A stretch of DNA of 64,000 bases from a bacterium (GTDB lineage: Bacteria > Bdellovibrionota_C > UBA2361 > RFPC01). How positions within the stretch are numbered: the first letter of the stretch is position 1; every line of letters begins with the position of its first letter. The translations under genes were made by a program, and so were the position numbers. The notes below the pieces were generated by a model. That model searched no databases. It had not been told where the DNA came from and saw only the letters and a list, made by a program, of their open reading frames with translations. The stretch spans positions 124,001-188,000 of the forward strand of contig JAUIIO010000002.1 in the NCBI GenBank assembly GCA_030431715.1, given 5' to 3'. Below, piece after piece: positions 26,807-36,430 of the stretch.

Positions 26807-27060
26807 ATTGTGCGCTAGCTGAAATAGGTAAAATTAACACTGGAGAACGCGGACGCCAAGGCAACGACTTCGAACTTTTGCTGAGATTTCTTATGAGATC
26901 ACGCTTAAATCTAAAATATGAAAAAACTCATGACAATCACAACTGGACGGTCTGATTTTCTGGAGCAATTAGAGCGTTAACAAGAGTAAGAATCGTCATA
27001 TTCTCATTCTTTTATATCAATCTTCACGTAGGAATTAAGTGCTACATTCTATACTCAGCC
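26807..27060. other. Convergent intergenic region, no gene recognised
   Basis: 254 bp between the dgkA stop and the sulfatase stop. It contains only a 20-codon open frame (26918-26980), too short to call, and no hairpin followed by a T run that would be an obvious terminator. Confidence 0.3.
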
Positions 27061-29385
27061 TTAACTTGCAGGTTGTAAATCAATAACAACTTTCTCAATC
27101 GAACCAGTAAATTTAAATGGTGGTTGATAATCTGGCGTCACCGGTTGGCCGCTGTCTTCACCAATACCAAATGTATCAATGCCGAAACGCCCCGCAACTG
27201 TTTTATCACAGTGACCACGCCCAATCTCTTTTCCATTGAGGGCAATGACAATGTCCCCCCCCTTACCCGGTCCACCACCTTCGTAGACAAATTTATACTG
27301 AAGTGTGGCTTTGCCTTTTGGGAGAGTTGTGTTGCCCTTAACAACGGTATGGTCTTCGAAATAATTGTAGTCAAACATCGGGACACCATCTTTCACATAG
27401 GCAACCATACCGGCTGCTACTCCACCAAAGCCAAGGATCGCGCCCTGAGTATTCGCGCCATCGGCATCAAGTGTGGCAGTCAAAGTCCAGCTCCTGTTCT
27501 TCATCGGAGGAGCCGCACTTTCAGCGAGTCGGGTTGCTCCTGAAAAAAAAGTAAACCTAGTTGCCTGTGGATTAGAACCCGGTGCAGGAGGTTTGGGGGA
27601 AGCGAGACGGGCAGCACCACGATCATCTAAAGGATACACATGATATTTCCTTGCTGCTTCGTCAAAGCTTGCTTTCATTTGAGCTAGTTTTTCAGGTTTC
27701 TCCTTTGCGAGATCGTTAGCTTCAGAGAAATCCTCGTCTAAATGGTAAAGTTCCCACCTGTCCTTATCCCAATTACCAGGTGCCAAGTCCTGACGCCACG
27801 GTAGAGTGTGTTGAGCATTCGCTTTCCAACCATCCTCATAGATGGAGCGATTACTGAGCACTTCAAAGTACTGTTCATTTCGGCCTTCAAAATCTGAATC
27901 TGAAAAACTCGAAGCAAAAGACTTTCCTGCAAGTGGAAGCTGTTCAATGCCATTTACTTTCTCGGGCATCGTGACTTGACTCACTTCTAGAATGGTGGGC
28001 ATGACGTCAACAAGATGCAGGAAGGCATCGCGTGGCTTATCGTCGTGCTTGATCTTAGCAGGCCAGCTAACAATCATAGGGTTTCTAGAACCACCAAGGT
28101 GCGAAGCGACCTGCTTCACCCATTGAAAAGGTGTATTACCAGCCCATGCCCAGCCAACTGGATAGTGAGGTTCTGATTCGGGACCACCCAAGCGATCAAG
28201 CCCTGCAAGGGTCTCTTCAATTGCAGTAGGTATGCCATTTAGATTTTTAATTTCATTGAGTGTTCCATCAGGCCCACCTTCTGAGGAAGCACCGTTATCG
28301 CCAACGATGTAAAAGACAAGTGTATTATCCGCATCTGGAAGTTCTTTGATGGCATCCAGTAATCGTCCCACCTCATGGTCAGTAAATGCAAAGTATCCAG
28401 CGAAGTTTTCAAAAAGTGCTGTGTACAATTTTTTCTGCTCCTCAGAGAGGCTGTCCCATGGTGGCACCCAGTCAGGGCGATCCGTGAGTTTGGTATCTGG
28501 CGGAATGATGCCCATTTTTAGCTGGTTTTTATAGACGATCTCCCGGTACTTCTCCCAGCCCATATCAAATTTGCCTTTAAACTTATCACGCCACTCTTTT
28601 GTAACATGGTGTGGCGCGTGCATAGCACCAGGAGCAAAGTACATAAAGAACGGTTTTTCTGGCGCAACAGATTTCCCATAACGCATCTTTGCAATCGCGC
28701 GATCCGTCATATCAGTCATAAAGTGGTAGCCTTCCTCAGGACTTTTGTCAGGCTCTACTGCAGTCGTGTTCTCAAAAATTACGGGATAAAACTGATGAGT
28801 CTCTCCGGCGTTAAATCCATAGAAGTAGTCAAAGCCCATGCCAGTTGGCCAGCGATCGTAGGGGCCAGTCGGACCGGTTTCCCAGTCTGGAGTATTGTGA
28901 TTCTTCCCGAACCACCAGGTTGTATAGCCGTTGTTTTTGAGTACTTCAGCAACAGTGGCGGTACTTCGCGGAATCATAGTCGTATAACTCGGAAATCCTG
29001 TTGCCCACTCCATAAGAAATCCGTTTCCGGCATCATGATGATTTCGTCCGGTAAGCAGCGCTGCACGAGAGGGGCCGCAGATCGCTGTTGTATGAAAGCG
29101 GTTGTAGCGCAGCCCCTCAGACGCCAGCTGATCGAGATTAGGAGTAGGTATAAGCCCACCGAAAGTAGAAGTCTGACCGAAGCCTACGTCATCCAATAAA
29201 ATCACAACCACGTTCGGCGCGTCCGGTGCCGCAGTGGGAACTCTAGGCCAAGCCGATTCTGACTCTTTATACGTTTTTCCAACCTTGCCCTCAAAGGCTG
29301 ACTCTGGGTAAGGGATCTGCGTTTGCGCACTGGCAGAAGCAGCAAGGATGAATAGTAAGAAGACGTGTAATATTTTTCTCTTCAT
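27061..29385 (-). CDS. Exported arylsulfatase (AslA-type, S1 sulfatase)
   Basis: 774-aa sulfatase predicted to be periplasmic or secreted. Signal peptide of ~20 residues ([14 protein letters not shown]). Metal-binding LLDDVGFG opens the alkaline-phosphatase fold. The active-site signature is [12 protein letters not shown] with Cys103, which must be oxidised to formylglycine, and [13 protein letters not shown] carries the second Asp/Asn metal pair. Residues beyond ~600 form an extra beta-rich C-terminal domain ([10 protein letters not shown] at the end). No formylglycine-generating enzyme or anaerobic maturase is encoded in the window. The substrate is likely a sulfate ester; which one is unknown. 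Confidence 0.92.
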   Translation of the reverse strand: MKRKILHVFLLFILAASASAQTQIPYPESAFEGKVGKTYKESESAWPRVPTAAPDAPNVVVILLDDVGFGQTSTFGGLIPTPNLDQLASEGLRYNRFHTTAICGPSRAALLTGRNHHDAGNGFLMEWATGFPSYTTMIPRSTATVAEVLKNNGYTTWWFGKNHNTPDWETGPTGPYDRWPTGMGFDYFYGFNAGETHQFYPVIFENTTAVEPDKSPEEGYHFMTDMTDRAIAKMRYGKSVAPEKPFFMYFAPGAMHAPHHVTKEWRDKFKGKFDMGWEKYREIVYKNQLKMGIIPPDTKLTDRPDWVPPWDSLSEEQKKLYTALFENFAGYFAFTDHEVGRLLDAIKELPDADNTLVFYIVGDNGASSEGGPDGTLNEIKNLNGIPTAIEETLAGLDRLGGPESEPHYPVGWAWAGNTPFQWVKQVASHLGGSRNPMIVSWPAKIKHDDKPRDAFLHLVDVMPTILEVSQVTMPEKVNGIEQLPLAGKSFASSFSDSDFEGRNEQYFEVLSNRSIYEDGWKANAQHTLPWRQDLAPGNWDKDRWELYHLDEDFSEANDLAKEKPEKLAQMKASFDEAARKYHVYPLDDRGAARLASPKPPAPGSNPQATRFTFFSGATRLAESAAPPMKNRSWTLTATLDADGANTQGAILGFGGVAAGMVAYVKDGVPMFDYNYFEDHTVVKGNTTLPKGKATLQYKFVYEGGGPGKGGDIVIALNGKEIGRGHCDKTVAGRFGIDTFGIGEDSGQPVTPDYQPPFKFTGSIEKVVIDLQPAS

Positions 29386-29672
29386 TTCTTTTCTCTAAGC
29401 ATTAGGCTTTAGTCGCACATGAGTATACAGCAATGCTAGTGAGTTTATTACTTAATCCTTTGATAGTTTTGTTCAAATTCCCACTTTGTCAGTATAAAAA
29501 TGTTCTAAACTGCAAAAATTACGCTAATACATTACCTGCACAATGCCTTCTATAACCACATTGTATATAGAGGTATGCCATTACCTTTATAATAATATTT
29601 GGACTTTTCTCTATACTGAATCCATGAGTGGCTCGTCATACGAAGCCCCGCCAAGGGCGAAGTATGGAGAGG
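29386..29672. other. Intergenic region between adk and the sulfatase gene
   Basis: 287 AT-rich bases. A hairpin at 29637-29666 directly behind adk (outer CATAC/GTATG, symmetric GAA/GAA mismatch, inner GCCC/GGGC) may end or stabilise the spc transcript, although no T run follows. A promoter for the sulfatase is expected in the AT-rich remainder, but none stands out. Confidence 0.4.
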
Positions 29673-30245
29673 TTAGGAATTTATGATGTTTAGAATTCTT
29701 GTTGAGACCTCTTCTACAGAACCTGTTCCGTCTACTTCGCTCAGGTTCCCTGCTTCTTTGTAGTGGGCGCTTACGGGGGCAGTTTGCTCGTGATAGACCT
29801 TCAAGCGGTTGGCAGCTACTTCAGCATTATCATCGGAGCGGCCAGAGCCTTCTTGAGCTCTTCCTGCGATACGCTCAATGAGAATCTCATCAGAAACGTC
29901 GATATCAACAACATGTGTTAATGGTCTTGAGATCTCTTCAAGGAGCTTATCAAGAGCAACTGCCTGATCAATCGTACGCGGAAAGCCGTCGAGTAAGAAA
30001 CCTGACTTCTCACAGTCTTCTTTCGTTAATCGCTCACGAATAAGGTCAATCACTAAATCATCGGGCACGAGATTTCCGGCATCCATAAAGGTTTTGGCCT
30101 TAACACCTAGTGGCGTTTTATTAGATACGGCTTCTCTTAATATATTGCCGGTCGAAACATGAGGAACACTATACTTTTCGCAGATGACATCAGCCTGAGT
30201 ACCTTTTCCAGCACCAGGAGGCCCGAGGAGTACAATACGTTTCAT
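29673..30245 (-). CDS. adk: Adenylate kinase, short form
   Basis: Balances ATP, ADP and AMP. 190 aa with the P-loop GPPGAGKGTQ (residues 7-16), the AMP-binding STGNILREAV region, LLDGFPRT and GRSDDN. The large LID insertion of E. coli Adk is missing: the stretch between IAGRAQ and GRSDDN is only a few residues, so this is the short variant without a zinc LID. It starts 33 bp after secY and is the last gene of the spc block here. Confidence 0.96.
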   Translation of the reverse strand: MKRIVLLGPPGAGKGTQADVICEKYSVPHVSTGNILREAVSNKTPLGVKAKTFMDAGNLVPDDLVIDLIRERLTKEDCEKSGFLLDGFPRTIDQAVALDKLLEEISRPLTHVVDIDVSDEILIERIAGRAQEGSGRSDDNAEVAANRLKVYHEQTAPVSAHYKEAGNLSEVDGTGSVEEVSTRILNIINS

Positions 30246-30278
30246 AAAAGAACCTCTCTCTCTGTTTGGGGTTTGAGG

Positions 30279-31619
30279 TTAACGTTTTAACAGACGACTA
30301 CGAGAATAACTCATTGAGCCCATACCACCACGTTTTTTCGTTGTACGGCTCATAAACGCCTCGTAATTTTTAGAGACTACGAAAGACTCGATCTGAGAAG
30401 CGGTATCAAGTGTTACCCCGACCACAATAAGAATAGCTGTTCCACCAAAAACGTAGGCGAAGCTCTCCGCGCCAAGCTCAAAGTACACAAGCTGTGGGAT
30501 GATACACACGAGTGCTATGTAAATGGATCCCCACAGGGTTAGACGGTTAAGGATCATAAAGAGGTAATCGGTAGTTGGTTTTCCAGGACGTACTGTCGGG
30601 ATAAATCCACCATTCTTCTTTAAGTTCTCAGAAACTTCTTCCGGGTTAAAGATTATTGGAACATAGAAAAAGGTAAACGCAATGATAAGCACCACGAATA
30701 TAAGCGTATAGCTCCACGTCCCTGGCGTAAGGTACGACATAACTTCCTGAAGTACCGCGTTATCACTAAAAGAGGCAACTGTTGCCGGCACAACCATAAA
30801 GGCTGAGGCAAAAATTGGAGGAATTACCCCGGCCATATTGACCTTAAGCGGCATGTACTGAGTCTGTGCTTGAGCGAGGTTATTCCCTACCATCCTTCTC
30901 GGATACTGAATAGGAATCCTCCTGTGGGCTCGCTCAACATAAACGATAAGACCAATAGTAAGAACACAGAACGCCAAGAGCAGAAGAACTGTTAGAGGTT
31001 GCATCTCTCCCGTCTGCGCCAGAGCAAGTGTTCCAACAAGTACGCTCGGCATACTGGCTATAATACCGGCGAAGATAATAATACTAATCCCATTACCGAT
31101 CCCTTTCTCAGTAATCTGCTCACCGAGCCACATGATAAATGCCGTACCGGCAGTAAGGGTGATAACAGTAGAGAGACGGAAAGCCCAACCCGGTTCAAGA
31201 ACAAGGCCCTGCTTTTCAAGACCAAGTGAGATAAAGAACGACTGAAAAAGGGCGAGTATGACAGTTCCCTGACGGGTATATCTTGTAAGTATCCTTCTCC
31301 CTGACTCCCCTTCCTTCTTTAATGCTTCAAGGGTTGGAATAGCAGGAGTGAGCACCTGAATGATAATGGAGACACTGATGTACGGCATAATCCCTAGGGT
31401 AAAGATTGAGAAGTTCTCAAAAGACCCCCCAGAGAACATGTTAATCATACCAAAGAGCGTACCATCGTCTGTGTTGAAGAGCTCACGGAGTGCCGCCACA
31501 TCGATACCCGGAGTAGATACATAAACACCGAGGCGATAAACAGCGAGCATTAATATCGTAAAAAGGATCCTATTCCTTAGTTCAGGAATTTTACCGACAT
31601 CTCCCAATCCGCCTATCAT
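30279..31619 (-). CDS. secY: Protein translocase subunit SecY
   Basis: Central pore of the Sec channel in the inner membrane. 446 aa, ten membrane helices. Seen: LRNRILFTILMLAVYRLGVYV at the first helix, GIMPYISVSIIIQ, the cytosolic RRIPIQYPRRMVG loop that docks ribosome/SecA, and YVPIIFNPEEVSENLKKNGGFIPTVRPG. It is separated from rplO by 135 bp containing a long hairpin. Confidence 0.98.
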   Translation of the reverse strand: MIGGLGDVGKIPELRNRILFTILMLAVYRLGVYVSTPGIDVAALRELFNTDDGTLFGMINMFSGGSFENFSIFTLGIMPYISVSIIIQVLTPAIPTLEALKKEGESGRRILTRYTRQGTVILALFQSFFISLGLEKQGLVLEPGWAFRLSTVITLTAGTAFIMWLGEQITEKGIGNGISIIIFAGIIASMPSVLVGTLALAQTGEMQPLTVLLLLAFCVLTIGLIVYVERAHRRIPIQYPRRMVGNNLAQAQTQYMPLKVNMAGVIPPIFASAFMVVPATVASFSDNAVLQEVMSYLTPGTWSYTLIFVVLIIAFTFFYVPIIFNPEEVSENLKKNGGFIPTVRPGKPTTDYLFMILNRLTLWGSIYIALVCIIPQLVYFELGAESFAYVFGGTAILIVVGVTLDTASQIESFVVSKNYEAFMSRTTKKRGGMGSMSYSRSRLLKR

Positions 31620-31675
31620 ATCTCTCCCCTTCTAAACCTAATACATATCGCATAGGTGACTTTGATAGAATTAAA

Positions 31676-31746
31676 ACACAGGAGCTCGCGGAGAGCACGG
31701 AGAATTTAAGACTCATTCTCTCCGCGTGCTCCGCGAGCTCCTGTGT
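31676..31746. repeat. Long inverted repeat between rplO and secY
   Basis: 18 perfectly paired bases (31676-31693 with 31729-31746, arm ACACAGGAGCTCGCGGAG) continue inward through an imperfect CACG/GAGAAT stem to a ~9-base loop around 31706-31714. On the minus strand the hairpin is followed by TTTTAATT, so it could work as a partial terminator. The unit with repeated CGGAG words resembles a dispersed repeat I remember from many genomes (ACAGAGAACACGGAG-like); that link is recollection, not tested. Confidence 0.8.
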
Positions 31747-31754
31747 GTGAAGTG

Positions 31755-32264
31755 CTATTCTTTAGCCGTAGTAGTAATCAGCTCAACGCTTCCGCCAGCT
31801 TTCTCGATGGCTTCCTTTGCAGAAGCAGTAAAAGCATGCGCCTTTACTGTAAGCTTCTTCTTAAGCTCACCACTGGCAACGATCTTAACACCGGCTTTTT
31901 GTGAGCTCTTTGGTGAGTAGCCAACAGACTTAAGCGCCTCGATATCGACTGTTGCGCCATCTTCAAACTTCTCAAGTACGTTCAGGCTTACTGGAAGATA
32001 CTGGTTGATACCCTGTCTCTTCTTTCTGGAACGAAATCCGATCTTTCCTACTCTACGATAGAGAGGCATCTGACCACCTTCGAACCATCCCGGAATGCTT
32101 ACACCCGCACGAGCACGTTGTCCCTTGTGCCCCTTCCCTGAAGTCTTACCCTTTCCTGAGCCATCTCCACGTCCAATGCGTTTGCTAACTTTACGAGCAC
32201 CCTTATTTGGACCAAGCGTTGAAAGCTCAAGCGCTGTTTCTTCTTTTACTTGTTCTTCACTCAT
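31755..32264 (-). CDS. rplO: 50S ribosomal protein L15
   Basis: Late-assembly protein near the base of the central protuberance. 169 aa, with the Gly/Lys/Arg-rich extension RIGRGDGSGKGKTSGKGHKG and FEGGQMPLYRRVGKIGF; a ~20-residue acidic N-terminal extension (MSEEQVKEETAL) precedes it and makes it longer than the usual ~145 aa. It follows rpmD by 14 bp. Confidence 0.97.
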   Translation of the reverse strand: MSEEQVKEETALELSTLGPNKGARKVSKRIGRGDGSGKGKTSGKGHKGQRARAGVSIPGWFEGGQMPLYRRVGKIGFRSRKKRQGINQYLPVSLNVLEKFEDGATVDIEALKSVGYSPKSSQKAGVKIVASGELKKKLTVKAHAFTASAKEAIEKAGGSVELITTTAKE

Positions 32265-32278
32265 TGTTTTGCACTCTC

Positions 32279-32470
32279 CTAACAGGCTTCAACATCAATA
32301 AGATGTCGCACCTTTTTGACCATGCCGATTACTGCCGGGTTCGCTGGTAGCTCTTTAACCTTTCCAGGACGTCCCAGACCAAGAGCCGCAAGAGTGTCTT
32401 TGGTACGCTGCGTGCGTCCACAAGTTCCTCTTACCTGCTTCACTCGTATTTTTTTAATTTCATCAGCCAT
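32279..32470 (-). CDS. rpmD: 50S ribosomal protein L30
   Basis: 63-aa small-subdomain protein of the large subunit. Seen: IRVKQVRGTCGRTQRTKDTL and ALGLGRPGKVKELPANPAVIG, the normal ferredoxin-like fold. Its presence between rpsE and rplO is canonical; many lineages with reduced genomes have lost it. 50 bp separate it from rpsE. Confidence 0.96.
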   Translation of the reverse strand: MADEIKKIRVKQVRGTCGRTQRTKDTLAALGLGRPGKVKELPANPAVIGMVKKVRHLIDVEAC

Positions 32471-32520
32471 AACTTGCTCCGTTAAATTATCGATCTCTTC
32501 TGCGAGAGAACATGCTACCC

Positions 32521-33057
32521 CTAATATGGCGCGTAGACCATTTCATCAATACTCAGGTTACGCTCCTTCGCTACCTGCTCAGGATCCTTGAGTGAAAGAA
32601 GGCCCATAATAGTGCTCTGAATAACGTTCTGAGCACGGTTTGAACCGATACACTTTGTACGGATATCGTGAATACCAGCAGATTCTACAACAGCACGCAC
32701 AACAGAACCGGCGATAACTCCAGTCCCCGGAGGCGCTGGCTTAAGCACAACATCAGACGGCCCGAATTTTCCGATAACGTCATGAGGAATCGTTGAACCC
32801 TTCATAGGTATTTTAACGAGATTCTTATGAGCCATCTCAGAAGCCTTACGTATAGCGTCAGGAACTTCGTTAGCTTTTCCAAGTCCAAATCCAACGTGGC
32901 CTTGTCCATCTCCGCTCACAACAAGGGCGCTAAAGCTAAAACGACGTCCACCTTTTACCACCTTGGCAACACGGTTGATAAATACCGTCTTATCAGTAAG
33001 CTCACCGCAATGCTCGGGGGCTACACGTCTGGAATGAATTAAACTTTTAAGATCCAT
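32521..33057 (-). CDS. rpsE: 30S ribosomal protein S5
   Basis: Decoding-fidelity protein at the mRNA entry site. 178 aa with the double-stranded RNA-binding N-terminal fold ([22 protein letters not shown]), [19 protein letters not shown] and [19 protein letters not shown]. It starts 21 bp after rplR. The N terminus has ~20 extra residues before the conserved part. Confidence 0.97.
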   Translation of the reverse strand: MDLKSLIHSRRVAPEHCGELTDKTVFINRVAKVVKGGRRFSFSALVVSGDGQGHVGFGLGKANEVPDAIRKASEMAHKNLVKIPMKGSTIPHDVIGKFGPSDVVLKPAPPGTGVIAGSVVRAVVESAGIHDIRTKCIGSNRAQNVIQSTIMGLLSLKDPEQVAKERNLSIDEMVYAPY

Positions 33058-33078
33058 ATTCTTTCTCTCTTCCTTACG

Positions 33079-33489
33079 TTAAATCTTTAAACCTGCTTCA
33101 AGAGCACCATCAGCGATTGCTTTTACACGTCCGTGGAAAAGGAACCCGTTTCTATCAAAGATAACGCTCTTAATCCCCTTCTCTTCGCACTTCTTCGCGA
33201 TAACGTTCCCCAGAGCCTTAGCTGAGAGAACGCTCTTTGAGCTTTTTACCGTAGCGTGAAGCCCTTCTTGCTTGACACTTTCAATCGCTCCTTGAACATC
33301 CTTGTCTTTCGTTGAAGCTCCCACAAGAGTCTTGCCGTCAACATCAGAGATAACCTGAACATAGGTGTGCTTTGTTCCCTTATAAACTGAAAGCCTCGGA
33401 CGCTCAGCAGTACCACTCGCTTTTTTGCGGAAACGAAACTTTCTTCGCTGCCTCGGTGTTATTTTTACTTTCTTAGGTTTAATAGCCAT
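33079..33489 (-). CDS. rplR: 50S ribosomal protein L18
   Basis: Brings 5S rRNA to the central protuberance together with L5. 136 aa, a little longer than E. coli L18 because of a basic N terminus (KKVKITPRQRRKFRFRKK). Core: RPRLSVYKGTKHTYVQVI and FDRNGFLFHGRVKAIADGALEAGL. It lies 39 bp after rplF. Confidence 0.97.
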   Translation of the reverse strand: MAIKPKKVKITPRQRRKFRFRKKASGTAERPRLSVYKGTKHTYVQVISDVDGKTLVGASTKDKDVQGAIESVKQEGLHATVKSSKSVLSAKALGNVIAKKCEEKGIKSVIFDRNGFLFHGRVKAIADGALEAGLKI

Positions 33490-33528
33490 TGTTTTATGCT
33501 CCTAACTTTAAACTGAAGTCTTAATACG

Positions 33529-34065
33529 TTACTTACCGCCTGCTTTACCAGCCTTGCGACGCACAACTTCGTCGCTGTACTTAATCCCTTTTCCGAGATA
33601 TGGCTCTGGAGGGCATACTCGTCTTACCGTTGCTGCAAACTCCCCTACAACTTGCTTATCGCAAGACTCAAGGTGAATCGCTTGCTTCTCAACCTTGCAT
33701 GTTACTCCCTGAGGAATAGTAAGATTCGTCTTATGAGAGTACCCGGTAGCAAGCACGAGTTCCTTGCCGCTCATAGTGGCGGTGAATCCTACCCCTGAGA
33801 GCTCAAGTGATTTCGACCAGCCATCAACAACACCCTTAACCATGTTCGCCACAATAGCGCGAGCGGTGCCCCAATTTGACAACGCTTGCTTACGTTGTGT
33901 TGCTGGTGCAACCACAACATTGCCGTCTTCCACCGTAAGGGTAACGTAACCACTAAATTCTTTCTGAAGCTTCCCTTTAGGTCCCTCAACGGAGATGGTT
34001 GAACCATCAACTGATGCTTTGACCCCTGAAGGTATCTCTACTGGTACTTTTCCTACTCGCGACAT
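33529..34065 (-). CDS. rplF: 50S ribosomal protein L6
   Basis: Protein next to the GTPase-associated centre. 178 aa, two homologous domains, with MSRVGKVPVEIPSGVKAS, TARAIVANMVKGVVDGWSKSLE and the C-terminal signature PEPYLGKGIKYSDEVVRRKAGKAG. It follows rpsH by 31 bp. Confidence 0.97.
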   Translation of the reverse strand: MSRVGKVPVEIPSGVKASVDGSTISVEGPKGKLQKEFSGYVTLTVEDGNVVVAPATQRKQALSNWGTARAIVANMVKGVVDGWSKSLELSGVGFTATMSGKELVLATGYSHKTNLTIPQGVTCKVEKQAIHLESCDKQVVGEFAATVRRVCPPEPYLGKGIKYSDEVVRRKAGKAGGK

Positions 34066-34096
34066 ATTCTCACCTGCTCATCAAAACTATCTGGCA

Positions 34097-34498
34097 CTAA
34101 CAAATGTTAGCCAGAACTTCTCCACCAATTTTCTTCTGTCTTGCAACACGGTCAGAGATTACTCCCTGAGATGTTGAAATGATCGAAATCCCAAGACCGT
34201 GATGTACTTGTTGTATCTGATCACTCTTAGCGTAAATTCTACGTCCCGGGCTGCTCACTCGCTTTGCCTGAGAGATCATAGGCTCTCCATCAGAGTGATA
34301 CTTAAGAGCAACTTCGTACTCATCAAACTTCTCTTCCTTATCCTTCTTCTGCTCAAAGGATTCGATAAATCCCTCTTCCTTAAGCACTGTAAGGATACGC
34401 TCTGCCATGCTTGAAGCACTGATTCGCACAGTATAGTGCTTAGCACGTTGTGCGTTACGAATTCTTGTAAGTAGGTCTGCTACTGGATCCGTTACCAT
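34097..34498 (-). CDS. rpsH: 30S ribosomal protein S8
   Basis: Organises the central domain of 16S rRNA; in E. coli it represses the spc operon. 133 aa: MVTDPVADLLTRIRNAQRAKH, then a Lys/Glu-rich insertion (FEQKKDKEEKFDEYEVALKY), and the C-terminal GISIISTSQGVISDRVARQKK. It starts 24 bp after rpsN. Confidence 0.97.
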   Translation of the reverse strand: MVTDPVADLLTRIRNAQRAKHYTVRISASSMAERILTVLKEEGFIESFEQKKDKEEKFDEYEVALKYHSDGEPMISQAKRVSSPGRRIYAKSDQIQQVHHGLGISIISTSQGVISDRVARQKKIGGEVLANIC

Positions 34499-34522
34499 AT
34501 CTCTGTTCCTTTCTCTCTCTTA

Positions 34523-34708
34523 CTACCAGCTTGCTTTAGTCACTCCTGGAATCAGCCCACTGTGAGCGTGCTCACGGAAGCAGATTCTGCAGAGTAAAAA
34601 TTTCTTATACACAGAACGAGGTCTGCCACAGACCTGACATCTTGTGTAATCTCTCACACCAAAGCGTTTCTTGCGGGCACATTTTGCTAATTGTGATTTC
34701 TTCGCCAC
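34523..34708 (-). CDS. rpsN: 30S ribosomal protein S14, type Z (zinc)
   Basis: 61-aa short form with the zinc set CQVCGRP...CRIC (two CxxC pairs), as opposed to the ~100-aa Cys-free form of E. coli. Seen: [21 protein letters not shown] and [17 protein letters not shown]. It assembles late in the 30S head. It lies 18 bp after rplE. Confidence 0.97.
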   Translation of the reverse strand: MAKKSQLAKCARKKRFGVRDYTRCQVCGRPRSVYKKFLLCRICFREHAHSGLIPGVTKASW

Positions 34709-34726
34709 GTCTCTCTCTTCTCCTTA

Positions 34727-35272
34727 TTAAGCTGCTTTTCTGAAAGGGATTCCAAGCTCATCAAGAAGAGCTCTTCCTTCATCATCAGAGTTAGCAGTTG
34801 TAACAAAAGTAATATCTAACCCACGGATCTTATCAAGTTTATCAAGATCCACTTCCGGGAAAACAATTTGTTCTTTCACGCCAAGCGTGTAGTTTCCTTT
34901 CCCGTCAAACCCACGCGTTGGTGTACCACGAAAATCACGCACTCGTGGAAGAGCCACACTAATAAGCCTGTCAAGAAAGTCATACATACGGTGACCACGA
35001 AGCGTTACCTTACATCCGATAGGCATACCTTCACGAAGCTTAAACGATGCTATCGACTTCTTCGCTCTGGTAACCACTGGCTTCTGTCCACTCATCTGTC
35101 TGAGGGCATATTCAGCAAACTCAACAGCCTTACTATTGGCTACAGCTTCACCAACACCACAGTTAAGAACGATCTTCTCAAGCTTTGGCACCTGCATAAC
35201 AGAAGAGTACTGAAACTTCTCTTTGAGTTTCCCTACTACTTCATCCTGATATTTTTTTGCTATACGATTCAT
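34727..35272 (-). CDS. rplE: 50S ribosomal protein L5
   Basis: 5S rRNA-binding protein contacting the P-site tRNA elbow. 181 aa: [59 protein letters not shown] and a C-terminal [13 protein letters not shown]. It starts 26 bp after rplX. Confidence 0.97.
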   Translation of the reverse strand: MNRIAKKYQDEVVGKLKEKFQYSSVMQVPKLEKIVLNCGVGEAVANSKAVEFAEYALRQMSGQKPVVTRAKKSIASFKLREGMPIGCKVTLRGHRMYDFLDRLISVALPRVRDFRGTPTRGFDGKGNYTLGVKEQIVFPEVDLDKLDKIRGLDITFVTTANSDDEGRALLDELGIPFRKAA

Positions 35273-35298
35273 CTCTCTCGACTCCTATCACTCAGAAT

Positions 35299-35688
35299 CT
35301 ATTGCTCAATCTGCACAAACTTTTTACTTTCCGGATCGAGGTACCCTCTCACCTTTGTCCCATCATCAAGATAGTCATGGCGAAGTCGCACAGGCTTCTT
35401 GAGTTTTTCAACGTAATACATAACGTTTGAAACATGTATTCCAGCTTCCTGCTCGATAATTCCCGATGGCTTTCCAGGAGCAGTCTGACGCTGATGACGC
35501 TTAACCATGTTAAGCCCTTCAACGATAACTTTGTCGTTTTTCTTGCCGGTAAACTCTCGAATAGTACCTACCTGACCCTTGTTTGGACGCTTATCTTTGT
35601 TTCCTCCAGCGATGACCATTACTTTGTCACCCGCTTTAAGACTTGTGTGAAGCGTCTCTGGTTTCTGATCTTTCTTTTTCCGTTTCAT
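35299..35688 (-). CDS. rplX: 50S ribosomal protein L24
   Basis: Assembly initiator protein of the large subunit beside the tunnel exit. 129 aa, longer than the usual ~105. The KOW motif is seen as KAGDKVMVIAGGNKDKRPNKG and VEGLNMVKRHQRQT. The N terminus has extra basic residues (MKRKKKDQKPE) and the C terminus ends in a poorly conserved tail after DPESK. It lies 29 bp after rplN. Confidence 0.96.
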   Translation of the reverse strand: MKRKKKDQKPETLHTSLKAGDKVMVIAGGNKDKRPNKGQVGTIREFTGKKNDKVIVEGLNMVKRHQRQTAPGKPSGIIEQEAGIHVSNVMYYVEKLKKPVRLRHDYLDDGTKVRGYLDPESKKFVQIEQ

Positions 35689-35717
35689 CTCATCCTCTAC
35701 CGTTCAAATTCTGCTCG

Positions 35718-36086
35718 TTAAAGCACCTCAGGTGCTAAAGAAACAATTTTCATAAAACGCTGAGCTCGAAGCTCACGCGCAACAGGACCAAAAATACGTG
35801 TTCCTACGGGCTCTTTCTGGTTGTTAATGAGCACTGCGCTGTTATCGTCAAAGCGGATGTATGAACCATCTTCTCTCGCGATCTCTTTTGCCGTACGAAC
35901 AATAACTGCCTTATGGATTGAGCCCTTAGTGATTTTCGAATTCGGAAGCGCTTCACGCACCGCAACAACAACGACATCACCAACGCTGGCATATCGTCGC
36001 TTCGAACCACCGAGCACCTTTACACAGACTACCTTCTTCGCGCCTGAATTATCAGCAATGTTTAGTTTCGATTTAACAAGTATCAT
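35718..36086 (-). CDS. rplN: 50S ribosomal protein L14
   Basis: Five-stranded barrel protein forming bridges to the 30S and contacting L19. 122 aa: [60 protein letters not shown] and [20 protein letters not shown]. Length and motifs are fully normal. It follows rpsQ by 34 bp. Confidence 0.98.
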   Translation of the reverse strand: MILVKSKLNIADNSGAKKVVCVKVLGGSKRRYASVGDVVVVAVREALPNSKITKGSIHKAVIVRTAKEIAREDGSYIRFDDNSAVLINNQKEPVGTRIFGPVARELRAQRFMKIVSLAPEVL

Positions 36087-36120
36087 CTTTTGCGTCCTTT
36101 CTAAAAACTCTTCGCAGTCC

Positions 36121-36396
36121 TTAAACCGCTCTGGTAATTACCTCTTGTAGTCTCCATCTCTTCGTCTTACTGAGAGGCCTAGTCTCTACGATTCTAACAG
36201 TATCACCCTCTTTAGCGGTCTGTTGCTCATCGTGCGCGACACACTTTTTTGTCACACGTACATATTTCCCAACAGCAGGGTGTTTCATGAGGCGTACAAT
36301 AGATACCACTATCGTCTTATCCATTTTGTTGCTCACAACGATACCTTCTCGTACCTTTGCGTTTCCCCGTGTCTTTTCTTGCGTCTGTTCTGCCAT
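36121..36396 (-). CDS. rpsQ: 30S ribosomal protein S17
   Basis: 91-aa OB-fold protein that joins the 5' and central domains of 16S rRNA. Seen: [40 protein letters not shown] and [21 protein letters not shown] short acidic N-terminal piece ([12 protein letters not shown]) is extra. It lies 34 bp after rpmC. Confidence 0.97.
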   Translation of the reverse strand: MAEQTQEKTRGNAKVREGIVVSNKMDKTIVVSIVRLMKHPAVGKYVRVTKKCVAHDEQQTAKEGDTVRIVETRPLSKTKRWRLQEVITRAV

Positions 36397-36430
36397 CCGT
36401 ATTTTCCCTTAAAAATCTCTTCCTAAAAAG

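Noticed and set aside
26918-26980. 20-codon open frame between dgkA and the sulfatase gene
   Set aside because: Too short, without a ribosome-binding site or recognisable sequence, and probably chance.
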